A stretch of DNA of 22,891 nucleotides from JALXCH01 sp964495805 (GTDB taxonomy: Bacteria; Calditrichota; Calditrichia; RBG-13-44-9), in NCBI GenBank assembly GCA_964495805.1, contig CAZBWV010000111.1:1-22891 (forward strand). The letters run 5' to 3'. The position numbers were made by a program, and so were the translations under genes. The notes under the pieces are model-generated. The model was not told the DNA's origin. It worked only from the letters and a program-made list of their open reading frames with translations, and did no database searches. Of this stretch, positions 22,882 to 22,891 are shown one piece after another. Position 1 is the stretch's first letter; each line of letters begins with the position of its first letter.

Positions 22882-22891
22882 ATGCAAAAAC
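22882..22891 (+). CDS. Start of an unidentified gene (first three codons)
   Basis: ATG CAA AAA at the right edge follows a good GGAGG site, so a plus-strand gene begins here. Only Met-Gln-Lys can be read and no function can be given. It is divergent from tamB across the repeat-filled region. Confidence 0.6.

Overview
This window looks like a chromosomal segment of a Gram-negative bacterium of the FCB type (the Bacteroidota/Calditrichota-like assemblage), probably from a poorly sampled lineage. The reasons are lipid A genes (lpxA, lpxC, lpxD), a fused LpxC-FabZ, a 'Bacteroidota-type' alternative GlmU without the usual pyrophosphorylase loop, large TamB and BamA proteins, and intergenic regions full of short dispersed repeats. 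No rRNA, tRNA, CRISPR array, transposase, integrase or phage gene was found. The lineage is an inference and was not tested by any search.

Almost all genes lie on the minus strand. Read in the direction of transcription (high to low coordinates) the order is: tamB (17250-21416), bamA (14853-17180), ompH/skp (14252-14782), a strong intrinsic terminator (14172-14215), lpxD (13086-14129), then lpxC-fabZ (10639-12063), lpxA (9562-10338), lipM-like octanoyltransferase (8769-9569), dxr (7555-8745) and rseP (6071-7387). This is a variant of the classical dxr/rseP/bamA/skp/lpxD/fabZ/lpxA envelope cluster: outer-membrane protein assembly, lipid A synthesis, isoprenoid precursor synthesis and site-2 proteolysis. 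cdsA, uppS and lpxB, common members elsewhere, are absent here. A second minus-strand group follows: an SSS-family sodium:solute symporter (3835-5736), a secreted family-20 beta-N-acetylhexosaminidase (1774-3828) and the GlmU-like protein (373-1608). It may be an amino-sugar uptake and activation unit.

The plus strand carries three items: the end of an AI-2E/PerM-type permease (2-145), a lone SAM-dependent methyltransferase (12372-13079) inserted between lpxD and lpxC-fabZ against the direction of the cluster, and the first codons of a gene at 22882.

The least explained DNA is non-coding. Two intergenic tracts (5861-5996 and 10361-10486) are built of about 9-bp G-rich units (consensus ATAGGGGAT) and sit just upstream of symporter/rseP and lpxA boundaries. 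The 1.46-kb gap before the last gene (21417-22881) is a mosaic of dispersed repeats: four head-to-head inverted pairs (A-B units), several copies of an ACAGGAT-rich module (C), and a 215-bp element with 26-bp terminal inverted repeats. The order of modules indicates that a composite block was duplicated. I found no new protein system; the repeat mosaic, the G-rich tracts and the inverted methyltransferase are the items most worth a second look.
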